The notes beneath the pieces were generated by a model, which did not search any database, was not told where the DNA came from, and was given only the letters and a program-made list of their open reading frames with translations. Both the position numbers and the translations under genes were made by a program. Source: Sarcophilus harrisii (lineage: Eukaryota; Chordata; Mammalia; Dasyuromorphia; Dasyuridae). Taken from it: a stretch of 64,000 nucleotides of DNA. Location of the stretch: assembly GCF_902635505.1 (NCBI RefSeq), contig NC_045429.1, forward strand, positions 134,784,804-134,848,803, in the 5' to 3' direction. Every line of letters starts with the position of its first letter. Position 1 is the stretch's first letter. This document shows positions 21,001 through 31,870 of the stretch, piece after piece.

Positions 21001-22460
21001 ACTGTCTTCTCACTTTTTTTTTTAGCTATCATCTCTCCAATACGTACTTAATATCTTGTACCTAGAAAGACAATGAATACATTTTGGTGAATTGAAGAAT
21101 TGAATTGTCCAGTGTCACATATTATAAATGGGGGGTCCTAATCCAGATCTTTTGACTTTATATCTTTTTATAATGCAAGATGCCTACTAAGAGCAAGGGT
21201 TATCAAAAAATATATTTGAATTCATAGGCTGGGGTCGAATACTGCCCCTGACACAAATTAACTACGTACAGGGTAAGTTTTAAACTTTTCTGTGCCCCAG
21301 GTAACTCAAGACATTTGTATGATAATTTTTTATATATTTAAAAGAAATGGCAAATAGATAATATTTGCCATTTCTTTTAGAATTATACTATGTCATGGAA
21401 ATGCTTGTTTTATTCTATAAATTACAAATAAAACAGTGTTTTAAAAAGGGACTATGATTGAGAGTGGACTTTTTTGATGTACTTTAGTGGTGGAAACTTT
21501 CTATCTAGGAATACCCTCATGCTAATGAAATCAGAGCAGGAATATAGAGCAAAAACAAATAAATAAACCCAGAAGAAGATTTTATAAATTGTAAAGATAA
21601 TATTTTGCTTCTCTGTTTTGCAGACAAAAGTATTATTAGTAGTCATCACGGAAAATAAATATAGAAAAATGGGCCCTCTAATTCTTCAGGGTCCAAATTA
21701 CAAAATGAAGTGATAGACTTGCACTTGCTTCTAAATAATTTTGCTGACAAATTACCAATGGGGAATTTTCTTTACCCTGATTTTAAATGATTAAAAAAAA
21801 TCTTCTCTAAGAAAAATGAAGTAGCTGATGATAAAGTCCAGGCTTTTCTAGCCTCCTGTTTTTATACCAATGTAGTGCATCTGCAATAGCAGTATGGGGG
21901 GAAAAAACCCTCTTCCTACTAGAACTAATTTCTTTACAGGAATTCCAGTTCTTATGTGGTAGTAAATACAGCAGAACCTCATTAATTCTCACTTTGCTAA
22001 TCCATAAACCCTATAATTTCCACAAAAATCCCTCAGCAATATCATTTCACTTCTCAGGAAACATTTTATAGCCAGGAGCTGTAGGCAAATCTCAAATCAC
22101 TAAGACTTCATTACTTTTGCCAAATATACTACAGGCCATTCTCGAGCATACGATCATAAATTATTATGACTAAGCTACATTTATCTAAATAAACTAGGAA
22201 AGCGAGTTTCAGGATTTCAAATCAAGGCACTTTTTTGGGGGGTTTGTTTTCTTATTTTAAAATCATATTGTGGATATATTTGCAAATCTCCCAAATAGAG
22301 GAACATTCAATGAGAATTTGCATTTCATTTATGAGAATAAAAGGAGATGCTGAACAATTTTGCGCATTCATCATAACATAATTCTATTGAGAGATATGTG
22401 GAGAATGAATGATAGCAGGATGCCCTTGTCACTGCTGAATTACAATTGAAGTGGAGTAAC
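21001..22460. other. Unassigned, largely repeat-poor sequence
   Basis: No repeat recognised except a possible MIR tail near 21,070-21,160. The stretch 21,650-22,460 reads as unique sequence and could hold conserved noncoding elements. A near-complementary pair 'atggcaaatagataatattt' / 'gccatttcttttagaa' at about 21,345-21,385 gives a small hairpin. Confidence 0.4.
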
Positions 22461-22464
22461 AAAA

Positions 22465-22645
22465 GCTCAGATTTACATACAGCCTGAAGGTTTATAGAGG
22501 TCTCTCCAACGACAACTCAAAAAGAGATAGTAAAAATGATTATCCCCATTTATAAGATGAGGAAACTGAGGCTTGGGAAGCTGAACTACTGACCTACTGT
22601 TTACTGCCACTAAGTAGGGGAACAAATATTCAAACCAGGGGTGTT
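22465..22645 (+). repeat. MIR3-like SINE
   Basis: 'ttatccccatttataagatg' and 'aggaaactgaggcttgggaa' with an upstream 'tttacatacagcctgaaggt' are the MIR3 3' half. Confidence 0.7.
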
Positions 22646-22820
22646 CTGGTAAATGTTTGAGCAAATGATTCTTGCGGGGAGGGGGACATAAGCAAGACTC
22701 ACTTTTTAAGTTGAATCTGCATTATTAACATTTTATGTTATCACTTTCTTAAGCCTAGAAAAATCAAAATAATAAATATACTATATAATATACTATATAA
22801 TAAATATACAAAATAAAATA

Positions 22821-22960
22821 ATAAATCAAACCCTGGATTTGTAGCATTTGCTGATTTCTGGTGTTATAAATGTTCACACCAAAAATTTAAGTATCAACTC
22901 TGGAGCTGGTTTGAGCTGCCTCCAGCACATGCCTGATTGAAATCCACATATATTCTCACC
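22821..22960. repeat. Interspersed repeat of unknown family, copy 1
   Basis: 'ataaatcaaaccctggattt' and 'gtagcatttgctgatttctg' recur almost unchanged at 43,672-43,740. The motif is reminiscent of an old mammalian medium-reiterated element, but I cannot name the family. Confidence 0.5.
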
Positions 22961-23317
22961 CTAAGTGTAGGGGTTCCTGATAATCCTGTTGTCTGTAATA
23001 AAGGACAAGAAAACACTCAGCTGATTCACTCTAAGGAGTATTCACAACTGGTTGATTAAAATGCTCAATTAGTTCCCTTTCTGGAACTTGCGGGCATTTC
23101 CACTGGAAAAGGCAATGGGGCCAAAAACGGTATCATGGTCCATCTTTCTTAGGTTTCAGGACCTTGATACCAGAAGGAGTATATAGCTTAGGCCAGAAGT
23201 GAATGCTTATGCTCCTTTCACTTAGAAACCTTGATTTTGTCACTTTCCATTTTGTTACAGGTATATTTCAAAGCTTTAGGGAAATAAACAAGTACTGTTT
23301 TCCACCTATAAAATATT

Positions 23318-23755
23318 TGTGAACCCGGTGGGACAGATGGGGCGCAAGCCCCCCTTCCCAATGAACTAATCAGAGACATCATCAGGTGCAAAGAGAAAGC
23401 ATTTATTTAATCCCTGCAGAGGGAGGCTCAGACACAGCTGGGAGATTCCCAACTTGCTATGTGCTCCTGGAACCTGGACAGCTTCTTGCTTGTCCTGGGT
23501 TTAAAAACAAAAGACCAGAGCTTTTTCATTGGATATATTAAAAGGATGTAACCATCCTTGACCAATAATCATCAATGCTGGCTGCCTCCCACAGGTTACA
23601 TCACTTCCTGCAACTTCCTATATCTCAGGCTTCAAAATTCATCTCTCTAGGAATCAACTGACCTTCCCAGGGTCCCAGTTCTAGGAACAGGCATCATGTA
23701 ACTCAAAACTGAGAAATACTTCATCCAATTAGTCCCATTCAGTATCATTAATTTT
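23318..23755 (-). mobile_element. Solo LTR fossil of an endogenous retrovirus, minus strand
   Basis: Read on the minus strand, this roughly 440-bp block has a polyadenylation signal in 'attaaataaatgctttctct', followed about 90 bases later by an end '..cccaccgggttcaca'. That is the R-U5 layout of an LTR. No internal retroviral sequence adjoins it, so it looks solitary. The left boundary (23,318) is fairly clear; the right boundary is approximate. Family within the endogenous retroviruses is not assigned. It is likely of intermediate age. Confidence 0.6.
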
Positions 23756-23771
23756 TGTCCTCTTGCTTGCA

Positions 23772-23812
23772 CAGCAGAGAGTATAGAGCTTGTAGTCAGA
23801 AAGATCTGAGCA
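23772..23812 (+). repeat. MIR SINE, left part
   Basis: 'agagagtatagagcttgtag' and 'tcagaaagatctgagca' are the MIR 5' part. The rest lies beyond the insertion, at 24,259-24,420. Confidence 0.65.
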
Positions 23813-23962
23813 TGGGGCAGCTAGGTGGCACAGTGGGTAAAGCATCACTTGGAGTCAGAAGGACCCGAGTTCAAACTTGACTGCAGACACTTAACACTTT
23901 CCTAACTGTGTGACCTTGGGCAAGTCACTTAACCCCAACTGCTTCAGCAAAAAAAAAAAATA
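23813..23962 (+). repeat. WSINE1-like tRNA SINE, plus strand
   Basis: 'ggggcagctaggtggcacag', 'gacccgagttcaaacttgac', 'agacacttaacactttccta', 'gggcaagtcacttaacccca' and a poly(A)-rich tail. It is close to full length and lightly diverged. Confidence 0.95.
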
Positions 23963-24258
23963 AAAAAAAAAATTTCTCTTTATTTATTTTATTAAAAAAA
24001 CAAACAAAAAAAAAGGAATACAAAACAAAATAACAAAATAAAACAAAACAGAACGTTGCCATGTGCTCAACAGAACAGTAGGAAGGATTCAAAATATGTA
24101 ACAATAAATTACCAGTTCAAGAAAGGACATATAATAGTAGAATAGTAGAAAAAATTATATTCATGAGAGTCCATCTTTTCTTTATTTCCTTGTAGGTTGT
24201 TCTTTTGTTCTCTGTTGCACACCTTTAAAATTTTATTTTGTTTTCCCCTTTCAAATTT
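23963..24258 (-). mobile_element. HAL1-like 3' end, minus strand
   Basis: 'gccatgtgctcaacagaaca', 'gtaggaaggattcaaaatat' and 'ttccttgtaggttgttcttt' match the 3' end of the longer HAL1-like copy at 39,600-40,000 ('tcatgttcccagcagaacat', 'cagggaggattcaatatata'). Its 3' end abuts the SINE poly(A) directly. Confidence 0.75.
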
Positions 24259-24420
24259 TCAAATCTTGGCTCTAACACTTATTAGCTTTGTTACCATGAC
24301 TAAGTCATGTAATTTCTCTGAATTTTACCTATAACATGGAGATAATAATGACTATAGTTCAAACCTAAGGGTTATGTGAGAACCAATTGTAAATAAAGTA
24401 TGGAATGAACCTTAATCTTT
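24259..24420 (+). repeat. MIR SINE, right part
   Basis: 'ttcaaatcttggctctaaca', 'accatgactaagtcatgtaa' and 'ctataacatggagataataa' continue the MIR that stopped at 23,812. Confidence 0.75.
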
Positions 24421-25135
24421 TTCCTTTCCATTTTATATCATATTTTGTAATGGTGGTAGGGATTAACCTTATTATTCTATAGAATGGATTTAGTTTTCAG
24501 AAACCAAACTATAGAAAAACAGTACCTAAATTTCAATCATAAGATTTGGAAAAAATTCCCAGGCCAATCTCTCTATTATCTCAATTAAAAAACATAGTGC
24601 CTCATTCCAGAAATTTTGCATATTCAAAAAAATTATAATTTTTTTTGGATTTATTTAATTTTAAGTCATCATATTAAAAAATAAGTATCACTACCACCAT
24701 AACTTTCTCTTCTCTCATTAACACCTACAAAAAAGTTCCTCCTCTCTAATTGAAGGTTCTGTAGTTTATGATTATCTTCATCTTTAAATTTCAGGTAGCA
24801 AGTCATCCCATCTTCCCTGCCTTATAGTTGAGCCCTTCAACAGTCAGAGGAAAAAATTATGTAGAGTGAGTAGTGAATATTTCTGTTTTCCATCTCTGCC
24901 TTCCACAATAGAGATGAAAGACTTAGCAACCTCTCAAGACATTTTGTGTCTACTTGCCTAGTCATTGCATGGTCTGTACCACAAGATCAAAAATCCATCT
25001 GAGAGGAAAATAAAGGGGTTAGGGGTGGGAGGGAGGCATGTTTTCAGCAGGTATGAGCTTATCCTTTCTAGTCCTCAGGCTGTTTAGATCAGATGGAGCC
25101 TCAGAATTACTGGTATCTCAGGAGCTAGTCAGTAG
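24421..25135. other. Unassigned sequence
   Basis: Nothing recognised. 24,780-24,970 is less AT-rich but has no open frame of note. Confidence 0.4.
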
Positions 25136-25139
25136 AAAT

Positions 25140-25348
25140 GCTGCTTATTACATCTTGCTTTTATATAGTTCAGAAAACACTTTCTGTTAAGCAACCCTTT
25201 GAGGTAGATTGCATAAGGATTTTTGTACATGTCAGGAACCTGAGTTTCAGAAGGGCAAAGTAGTTGGCCCATGATCACATACCTAGGTCGTGTCAACAGC
25301 TGGAATTTGAACTAAGGTCTTCTGGCTTTTCATTCAACCCTCATCCTA
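25140..25348 (+). repeat. MIR3-like SINE
   Basis: 'acatcttgcttttatatagt', 'aacctgagtttcagaaggg', 'ttggcccatgatcacatacc' and 'gctggaatttgaactaaggt' follow MIR3 order from core to 3' end. Confidence 0.7.
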
Positions 25349-25408
25349 TTATAGGACAAACTTTTTGACTACTTTTTAAGGTAATGCAATAAAGCTAGTA
25401 ATTGATTT

Positions 25409-25590
25409 CCCTGGAGTCAGGAAGATTCCTGTGTGACTCTGAGCAAGTCACTTCACCCTTTTTGCCTCAGTTTCCTCATCTGTAAATCGAACTAGAGAAG
25501 GAAATGGCAAACCATTTCATTACCTTTGCCAAGAAAACCCTAAATGGGGTCATGAAGAGTCAGACAAAATTGGAAAACAAGGGAAGAACT
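25409..25590 (+). repeat. RTE-tailed tRNA SINE (Mar1-like), plus strand
   Basis: 'ccctggagtcaggaagattc', 'gagcaagtcacttcaccctt', 'gtttcctcatctgtaaatcg', 'agaaggaaatggcaaaccat' and tail 'aaatggggtcatgaagagtc'. It lies exactly between two copies of a direct repeat (25,349-25,408 and 25,631-25,687). Confidence 0.88.
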
Positions 25591-25690
25591 CATGATTTTC
25601 CAGCTCTTATTCTACTGTCACACTGCCTCTTTATAGGACAAACTTCACTGTTTTTCCAGGTAATGTAATAAGGCTAGAAGTTGATTTATC

Positions 25691-26930
25691 TACTACATTC
25701 ATGGCAAGGGGACCTTCTCCTCACCCCTCAAACTCTTAAAGAGTCGGGATGACTCAGCTTTTGATCTAGACCCAGATCCCTTAGGCAAGGCACAAAGACT
25801 TAAGGGTCAAGCTGGGTGGAGAACCAAATAGCTCTTAGGAGGATGATCCAGCCATTCAGGCAATGGAAAACCATTGCCCAAGGCAGCCAGACAGCTTGTT
25901 ACCTCAGTGACAATTTTTTTTTTTTTTTGCCAGTTTTTTGTAACACTTTGGGCCACAGTGGCTTCTTTGATCTATCCAGCTGATCAACGGTTGGCATGCA
26001 ACAGCCTCTGAGCTCATCAGTGGGTAAGGATGCTGGCAGAAAGAAAAAGAAACATTTAAGCAGGAAGATCTCAATTTCACCCCCGTGAAAACCAGCCATT
26101 CCGTTGTGCAATTTTGCTATATGATTTCTTCTGGAGGGGAGCAAAAGCACTGACATAATTTCATTTCAGAAATATGCAGCACATTAACAACTGCCTTTCT
26201 GTGATGTAAACTGGTTTGAATTTAGTACTGTTACTTATTTAGAAAGAATTAGAACTGAACCCTATAAATCAAGCATGATTGACCTCAAATTATAATGGAA
26301 AAGTAATTAATATAATATTCTGAATGTGCAAATGAGAGAATGCATTCATATTGTTTTAGAGATAGGTTTGACTGAGGGGATTTTTGGTTTTTTTTTTTAA
26401 GACTATTTCCCATCAATCAACCAATAAAATTTAAACAATATATATGATAAATACAATATATTAAGCATTGGATCAGGCTTAAGTGGGGTGATCCCCCTCC
26501 TTTCCTGATAATTAGATGATATGGTCATTGTCTTCAATAAGCTTCCTTCTAATTGAGATTAAAGTGACAAAATATGGAAGAATAACAAATGGATATAACA
26601 ATGCCCTAAAATATGTGGTTTTGTCCCATAGTTAACATAAAAGAATAGAGTAATTAAGGAATACTTAGCTGTCTTCATGATGAGTTGGATATTCAATGAT
26701 GACTAGATTTGGACAAGTATAAATGATCCCAAGTGTTTTCATATAAGATAGAAGGATAGAGTAGGAGCATGTGTATTTAGTATTCTCTCAGGCTCATTGA
26801 AGTTTGACCAACAGAGTAGAGTTGTGCTTAGTTCTGGTCAGGATTTTTGTTGCAGAATAACCTTTTCTCTTCTATTTGTAACCGAAATTTATAACTGAAA
26901 TCCTCCTTACAACTTGAAATTGAGGCTGTG
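25691..26930. other. Unassigned sequence
   Basis: Contains 'taaagagtcgggatgactca' at about 25,738, reminiscent of an RTE tail, and a T tract at 25,915-25,928. The minus-strand frame at 25,899-26,156 shows no domain. Otherwise nothing recognised. Confidence 0.4.
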
Positions 26931-26937
26931 TGCTATT

Positions 26938-27745
26938 GAGCAAAAGTTCTCCAAGTATAATCTGCAGACTCTTGGGGGACCTTGAGACCTTTTCAGAGGA
27001 TCCATGACATCAAGATCATTTTCATAATAATACCAAGATATTTTATCTATTAAATATGTGTTAAAATATTAGTATCTGTTAAATATTCTTCCCTTTTTTA
27101 GCCACATTTTCTTCATATACTTCCACTTAAATAACAGATTTCAACAGATTGATTAAACTATCTTTTATGAAGCCAGACATTCAAGAGATTTGCAAACAAG
27201 ATCTAAAACAAAATCACCTTTTCTTCTAATTCTTTGCTTTGTAAATTGTAGTTATTGCCATTAAAACATGTTCTATCATTTTTTAAGGCATTTTTCAGTT
27301 ATGTCTGACTTTTTGTAACCCCATTTAGGGTTTTCTTGGCAAAGATATTAGAGTAGTTTGCCATTTTCTTTTCTAGCTCATTTTACAGATAAGGAAATTA
27401 AGACAAACAGCTTTAAGTGACTTTCTTGGGGTGACACCACTAGTAAGTGTCTAAAGCTATATTAGAACTCAGGAAGGTAAGTCTTCCTGACTCAAGGACT
27501 CTATTCATTCTGGGCAAGTCTCTTAACCCTATTTTGCTTTACCCTATTTATGTTGAAATCGACTTTATTATTATTTATTACAATTTTTAAAACAACTAAT
27601 AAATGCATTTAAGATGTATCATATTTAATTTCTAATATGGTAATTATTGACATAACTCACATAAACAAAAGCTCTTTGGGGTTTTCAAAAACTTAAACAT
27701 GTAAATGTCTCGTGCAATTGCAAAGTTTAGGGACCACTGCTACAG
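26938..27745. mobile_element. hAT (Charlie-like) element split by a SINE
   Basis: 'ctgcagactcttgggggacc', 'tttcataataataccaagat', 'agccagacattcaagagatt' at left and 'aataaatgcatttaagatgt', 'tgacataactcacataaaca aaagctctttggggtt', 'gtttagggaccactgc' at right fit one long hAT element of the same family as 2392-2593. The interruption is an RTE-tailed SINE. Confidence 0.75.
27293..27512 (-). repeat. RTE-tailed tRNA SINE (Mar1-like), minus strand
   Basis: 'cagttatgtctgactttttg' (tail), 'aaccccatttagggttttct', 'gctcattttacagataagga', 'cactagtaagtgtctaaagc' and 'cttcctgactcaaggactct' (toward the head). It is inserted in the hAT element. A short plus-strand SINE scrap ('tgggcaagtctcttaaccct') follows at 27,511-27,545. 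Confidence 0.85.
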
Positions 27746-27960
27746 AGCATTTGTTCTTAACATTTTTTCCTGTCATGGCCCCCTTTGGTAGTCTGCTGAA
27801 GCCTTTTAGAATGCTTTAAAATGCATAAAATAAAAATCCATAGGATTACAAAGAAAATCAATCATATTGAAATAATGCTATAATTTTTCTCCCTTCCAAG
27901 TTCAAGGACCCTTTGAAAACCATCCATGAAAACCAAGTTAACAATGCTTGCTCTAGGGGT
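27746..27960. mobile_element. hAT-type non-autonomous element
   Basis: Starts near 'tttgttcttaacattttttc' and ends 'ccaagttaacaatgcttg', with 'aaaatgcataaaataaaaat' and 'ccataggattacaaagaaaa' inside. The eroded inverted ends and inner motifs fit a small hAT element (CAGTGGTTCTTAACC..). Confidence 0.6.
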
Positions 27961-28504
27961 TGAGGCCCTCTGTTCCTGCCATTTTCAGGCCAGAGCTATT
28001 GATGTAGAAGGCATGGTAGAAAGCCCTGGTGAGCCCAATAACACTGAAAGCACATAAGGTTCATGTTTACTCCCTTCAACATTTCAGACTGGGGGCATTC
28101 AGGCAAGTTGCTAGGAGGAGGGAAAATAGGAGGATACTAATAGAAAAGGTAATCTTGTTCTGAATCTCTGTAGCTCTTAATTCAGGCCTTGATCAAATTG
28201 GTTGAAAAATCTATTATATATTTTCAGCTCTGACTCTTGAATTTGAAATCAGTTCTAGTCAGAGGTTGATTTCATAGCTTTATCCCTCACGCTCTTTTTC
28301 CTAGTGAAACTGGGGATTCCCTCAAGCACCACAAGCCTTAACTCATCCTCCTGTTCTTTATGTTTTCCCACACACCCTGTATGTAGCAAGCACTTTCAGT
28401 TTTCCATTGAACAGCATGTACCTAAGGTGACTAGTCCATTTTCAAGCTTAACTTTAGAGGTTTATTACAAAGTCCTTATGGTTTCCAAGTAAATTGTCTC
28501 TCAG

Positions 28505-28690
28505 AAAATCTGGTAATGAGCACAACAGGTGCATCTGGAGTGAGAATCAGAGTTCAAATCCTATTTCAGTGATTGTGTGATCTTGGACAAATCAATTCAT
28601 TGCTCTTTGCCTCAGCTTCTGTATCTGTAAAACGAGGGTGGAGATTGACCTAAAAAACTCTTTTAAGGTCCCTTTCATGCAATTCATGTT
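28505..28690 (+). repeat. MIR SINE
   Basis: 'gagttcaaatcctatttcag', 'gattgtgtgatcttggacaa', 'tgcctcagcttctgtatctg' and 'taaaacgagggtggagattg' follow MIR order. Confidence 0.75.
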
Positions 28691-28852
28691 CCTGAGAAAG
28701 ATATTTGAGTAGGTGTGGATCTTATTTTTGAAGTGCCCACATTTGGGATGTATTATGGAAAGTTCTAATAAAGTAGAAATGCTTAATAAGTCTGTTATTT
28801 CAAAAATCATAATTTAATCAAAATTCTGAATTATTCTTGAACCAGACGGAGT

Positions 28853-28857
<5 letters not shown>

Positions 28858-28885
<28 letters not shown>

Positions 28886-29180
28886 GGGGTTCTTTCCTCT
28901 TTACTTTTATTCTCTTTGGGTTAGTTTAGGTTCTGTTTCATTTTAGGGTCACACACTTAGTCAGCTGCCATGATCTTGGCCCTTTGAGAACACCTTTTCA
29001 ACATTTTTGCTGCTTCTGTGAACTCCAAGCCCTATCTGTTCTCACAGCCCAAGCCATTACCTTTGCTTGTTCAGACCTGTTCAGTATTTAGTCCTTCCAA
29101 AAGGTGGCAACCCTGCACCTAGAGAAGGTGTGGGAAGGAAAGGAACTTATTTGGGTGACCTACTTTGGAAGACTTCTTAA
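28858..29180 (-). pseudogene. Possible retrocopy (3' part of an mRNA) of unknown gene
   Basis: On the minus strand the sequence runs toward 'gagaataaaagtaaagagga', then about 20 bases on a tract of about 20 A (plus-strand T run from about 28,858). A polyadenylation signal at that distance from a poly(A) run is the mark of a reverse-transcribed mRNA. A short reading frame upstream (LEFTEAAKMLKRCSQRAKI) was not recognised. It could equally be an unrecognised repeat. Confidence 0.3.
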
Positions 29181-31320
29181 GCCAGTCTAGAGAGCATACG
29201 GATGCCCTCTAGAGGTTACTGGCTGGCCAGCTGCACATATTCCAGTTACAAACCTTGGGGCTCAGGGAGGGATTAACTGCTGCAAAATCAGTTTTTTAGT
29301 TAGAGAATCATAGAGAGGGGCAAGTTGGGGGAGAAGACAGAGAGAAGATGGAGAGTGATTTATCTCTCAAGTTGTAATTTCCTCAAATCAAGATGGAGCT
29401 GCTGTGGTTCCAGAAAGTCGAGATGGATAGTCTCCTAATATGCATTGAACCTAGTAGACCTCCCTACCAAAAATTCACCTGTATAATAGAGATAAGAACA
29501 TTTTATTACTTGGGAATAAATGGCTTGTCTTTCTTTGTAAAGGGAAGCAAGTGAATATTTAAATGCTGAAAAGTGTAGCTTTCATTTGACTTGCAAATTG
29601 TTTTCTGACCCTAATTGCAAAATTAGATAATCCTGAAGTGAAAAATATACAGTGTAATAGAGGAGAAGCATGGTGAGAAGATTCTACCATATCTAGTGAT
29701 CATTATGTTGTAGGATTATTTAAGAACAAATACTGTGAGAGAGGTTTTTAGGATTTGTCCTGTTGTTGGACTGGAAAATCTGCCTGCTTTTTTTCAGGCT
29801 GATGTAGCTTTTGCAGCAACTTAAAGAAGTATATTCTTAGATATACTATGTGGGGAGGAGTTCCCTTCTCCCAGAGGCTGGTTCCCTCTATATGTGTAGT
29901 GCTTTTGATTAGCTCTGCTGTTTTGCCTATGGCAATCATCCTTGCAAACACTCTTTTCCTCTACATCACTCACGCCTCTATCCTTCATGAGGTTGCTTCC
30001 TTTTTTCATCAAAGCCAAACAGGGTGATGTTTTTTCCTCAGTAAAATTCTCTTTCTCCTTGGCCCTGCACCTGGCCCTTCTTCCCAAGGTGCTGTGGAAG
30101 AAAGGCAGAATTCACAACACTTTCCTTTGTTCTTGAGCACATCTTATTTGGAGAAAGCTGGTAGGAGTATGCTTCTCCTAGGGGACTTCTGTCCAGAATG
30201 GAGCAGGATGTTCCAACTGGTTTTTAAAAATGCATTGTAATAGTATTAACATTTATTCAGCATTGACATTATGCCAGATGCTATGTAGAACAAAGATAGC
30301 CACAATCTCAAGCTCATGGCAGCTTGCAAAAGAGAAAGCGTTTGCTTGACTTTTCTGTCAATTAAATACAATACATTTCACCATATTTCCCTTCTCCATT
30401 AACCTTATTTATGGTATTCTAAGACATGAACCCGTCTCTGCTCATCTGTGCATAATGTTGAACAACTCCAATAAGAGTTATTAAGGAAAGGAAAAAAAAA
30501 TCAAACCAATGTTTTCTTAATGGTGGTCACATTTGTAGGCAATAACTGAGAGGATTTCATTATTCTCCTGTTCCATCCATTCATATGTCCATTCTGGTTA
30601 TGAGGTCAGATGGGAACAAAGCCAGAAATATAGAGCTTCTAATGCTGAGCTGAGAAAAGATTAATCTCTAGTGAATCTCCGTGACAGGGATAGATATCCT
30701 TACCATAACACACCAAAAAGAACCAGAGGAAGGAGAAGGAAAAGCTCTTTATCACAATGCTCAGTAATAACATTAAAGGCATATATTTTAAAGCAATTCT
30801 AAAAAACAGGAAATAAAAGAGAAAATTGACTCAAAAAAATGAGAACTGATACAACAGATTTCTTAAAAAAAAACAAAAACAAAAACTTCTGTTTTCATAA
30901 CTGGTACAGAGTAGCTGCCTTAAAGGAACCGCCAGTTAAAAGAACACATTTGTGTGTGGAACAAGGTCATGCACTTATTGGTTTTTTGCTGCAAAGCATA
31001 AATATACTAGACAAGTAGAATCAGTTTGCTTTTACTACAGTCTTGTACTTTACACAAAGGCTGCAGCACATATATATTCTCTAATGCCATCAGCGCCAAG
31101 GTCCACAGGAACACAGAGTCAGGGGTCTCAGAAATGGTCTTGTAGAGCAGAATAGTCAAGTGTTTGTTGTAAGGAATAAATATATTACCTGGAAATGCAC
31201 TATGATCTTAGTATCACTGGACTTCAAGCTTTCAGGTCAGCCATAGTACAAAGGAAATGGTTTCGGCCCAAGTGATCCAGGCTTCTCTTTGAAAATAATG
31301 AAGTGGATTCTCTAAAATGC
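29181..31320. other. Unassigned sequence
   Basis: Overlapping open frames at 29,748-30,136 lie on both strands and carry no domain. 30,243-30,330 ('taacatttattcagcattga') looks like a worn A-type start. Otherwise nothing recognised. Confidence 0.4.
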
Positions 31321-31323
31321 TTT

Positions 31324-31325
<2 letters not shown>

Positions 31326-31369
<44 letters not shown>
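31326..31369. repeat. (TA)n microsatellite
   Basis: An uninterrupted alternating TA run of about 44 bases. Confidence 0.97.
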
Positions 31370-31372
<3 letters not shown>

Positions 31373-31759
31373 ATTTTAAAAAATCAAGACCATTCTCAGT
31401 TCTTTAATTTTCTCCTCTTTTAGCACATTCTAATCTTTGGAGATATAATATGATGATGATTTTCATAATGACAATATTAATAACAACAATAATGTAGTAC
31501 CTCCTTTATCTAGCATTGTCAGGAAAGAACTGTTTTTTCTGGGTGTACTTTTCAACTGGAACTTAAATCCTTTAACCAAGAATTTCAAAACATTTTTGAA
31601 GACGATCTTTCACTAATATATTGTACACTTATACTTCTTAAGCTGAGTATGTAGACATCATTTAACCTTTTCTGACTTAAAGGATACCGTTATAAACATC
31701 AAGTTTTGTTTTTTTTTTATTCAGTATTTCAGTGGAGCCCTTTGTGGTATGTGGGGCTG

Positions 31760-31764
<5 letters not shown>

Positions 31765-31815
<51 letters not shown>

Positions 31816-31870
31816 TTGTCTGTTTGTGTCTCCATCTCTATCTTTGTCTCTGTTTCTGTCTCTTTCTATC
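31765..31870. repeat. (TC)n microsatellite with degenerate extension
   Basis: A pure TC run to about 31,811, then an imperfect pyrimidine stretch. The Leu/Ser-repeat open frames at 31,706-32,030 are produced by it and are not genes. Confidence 0.95.
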
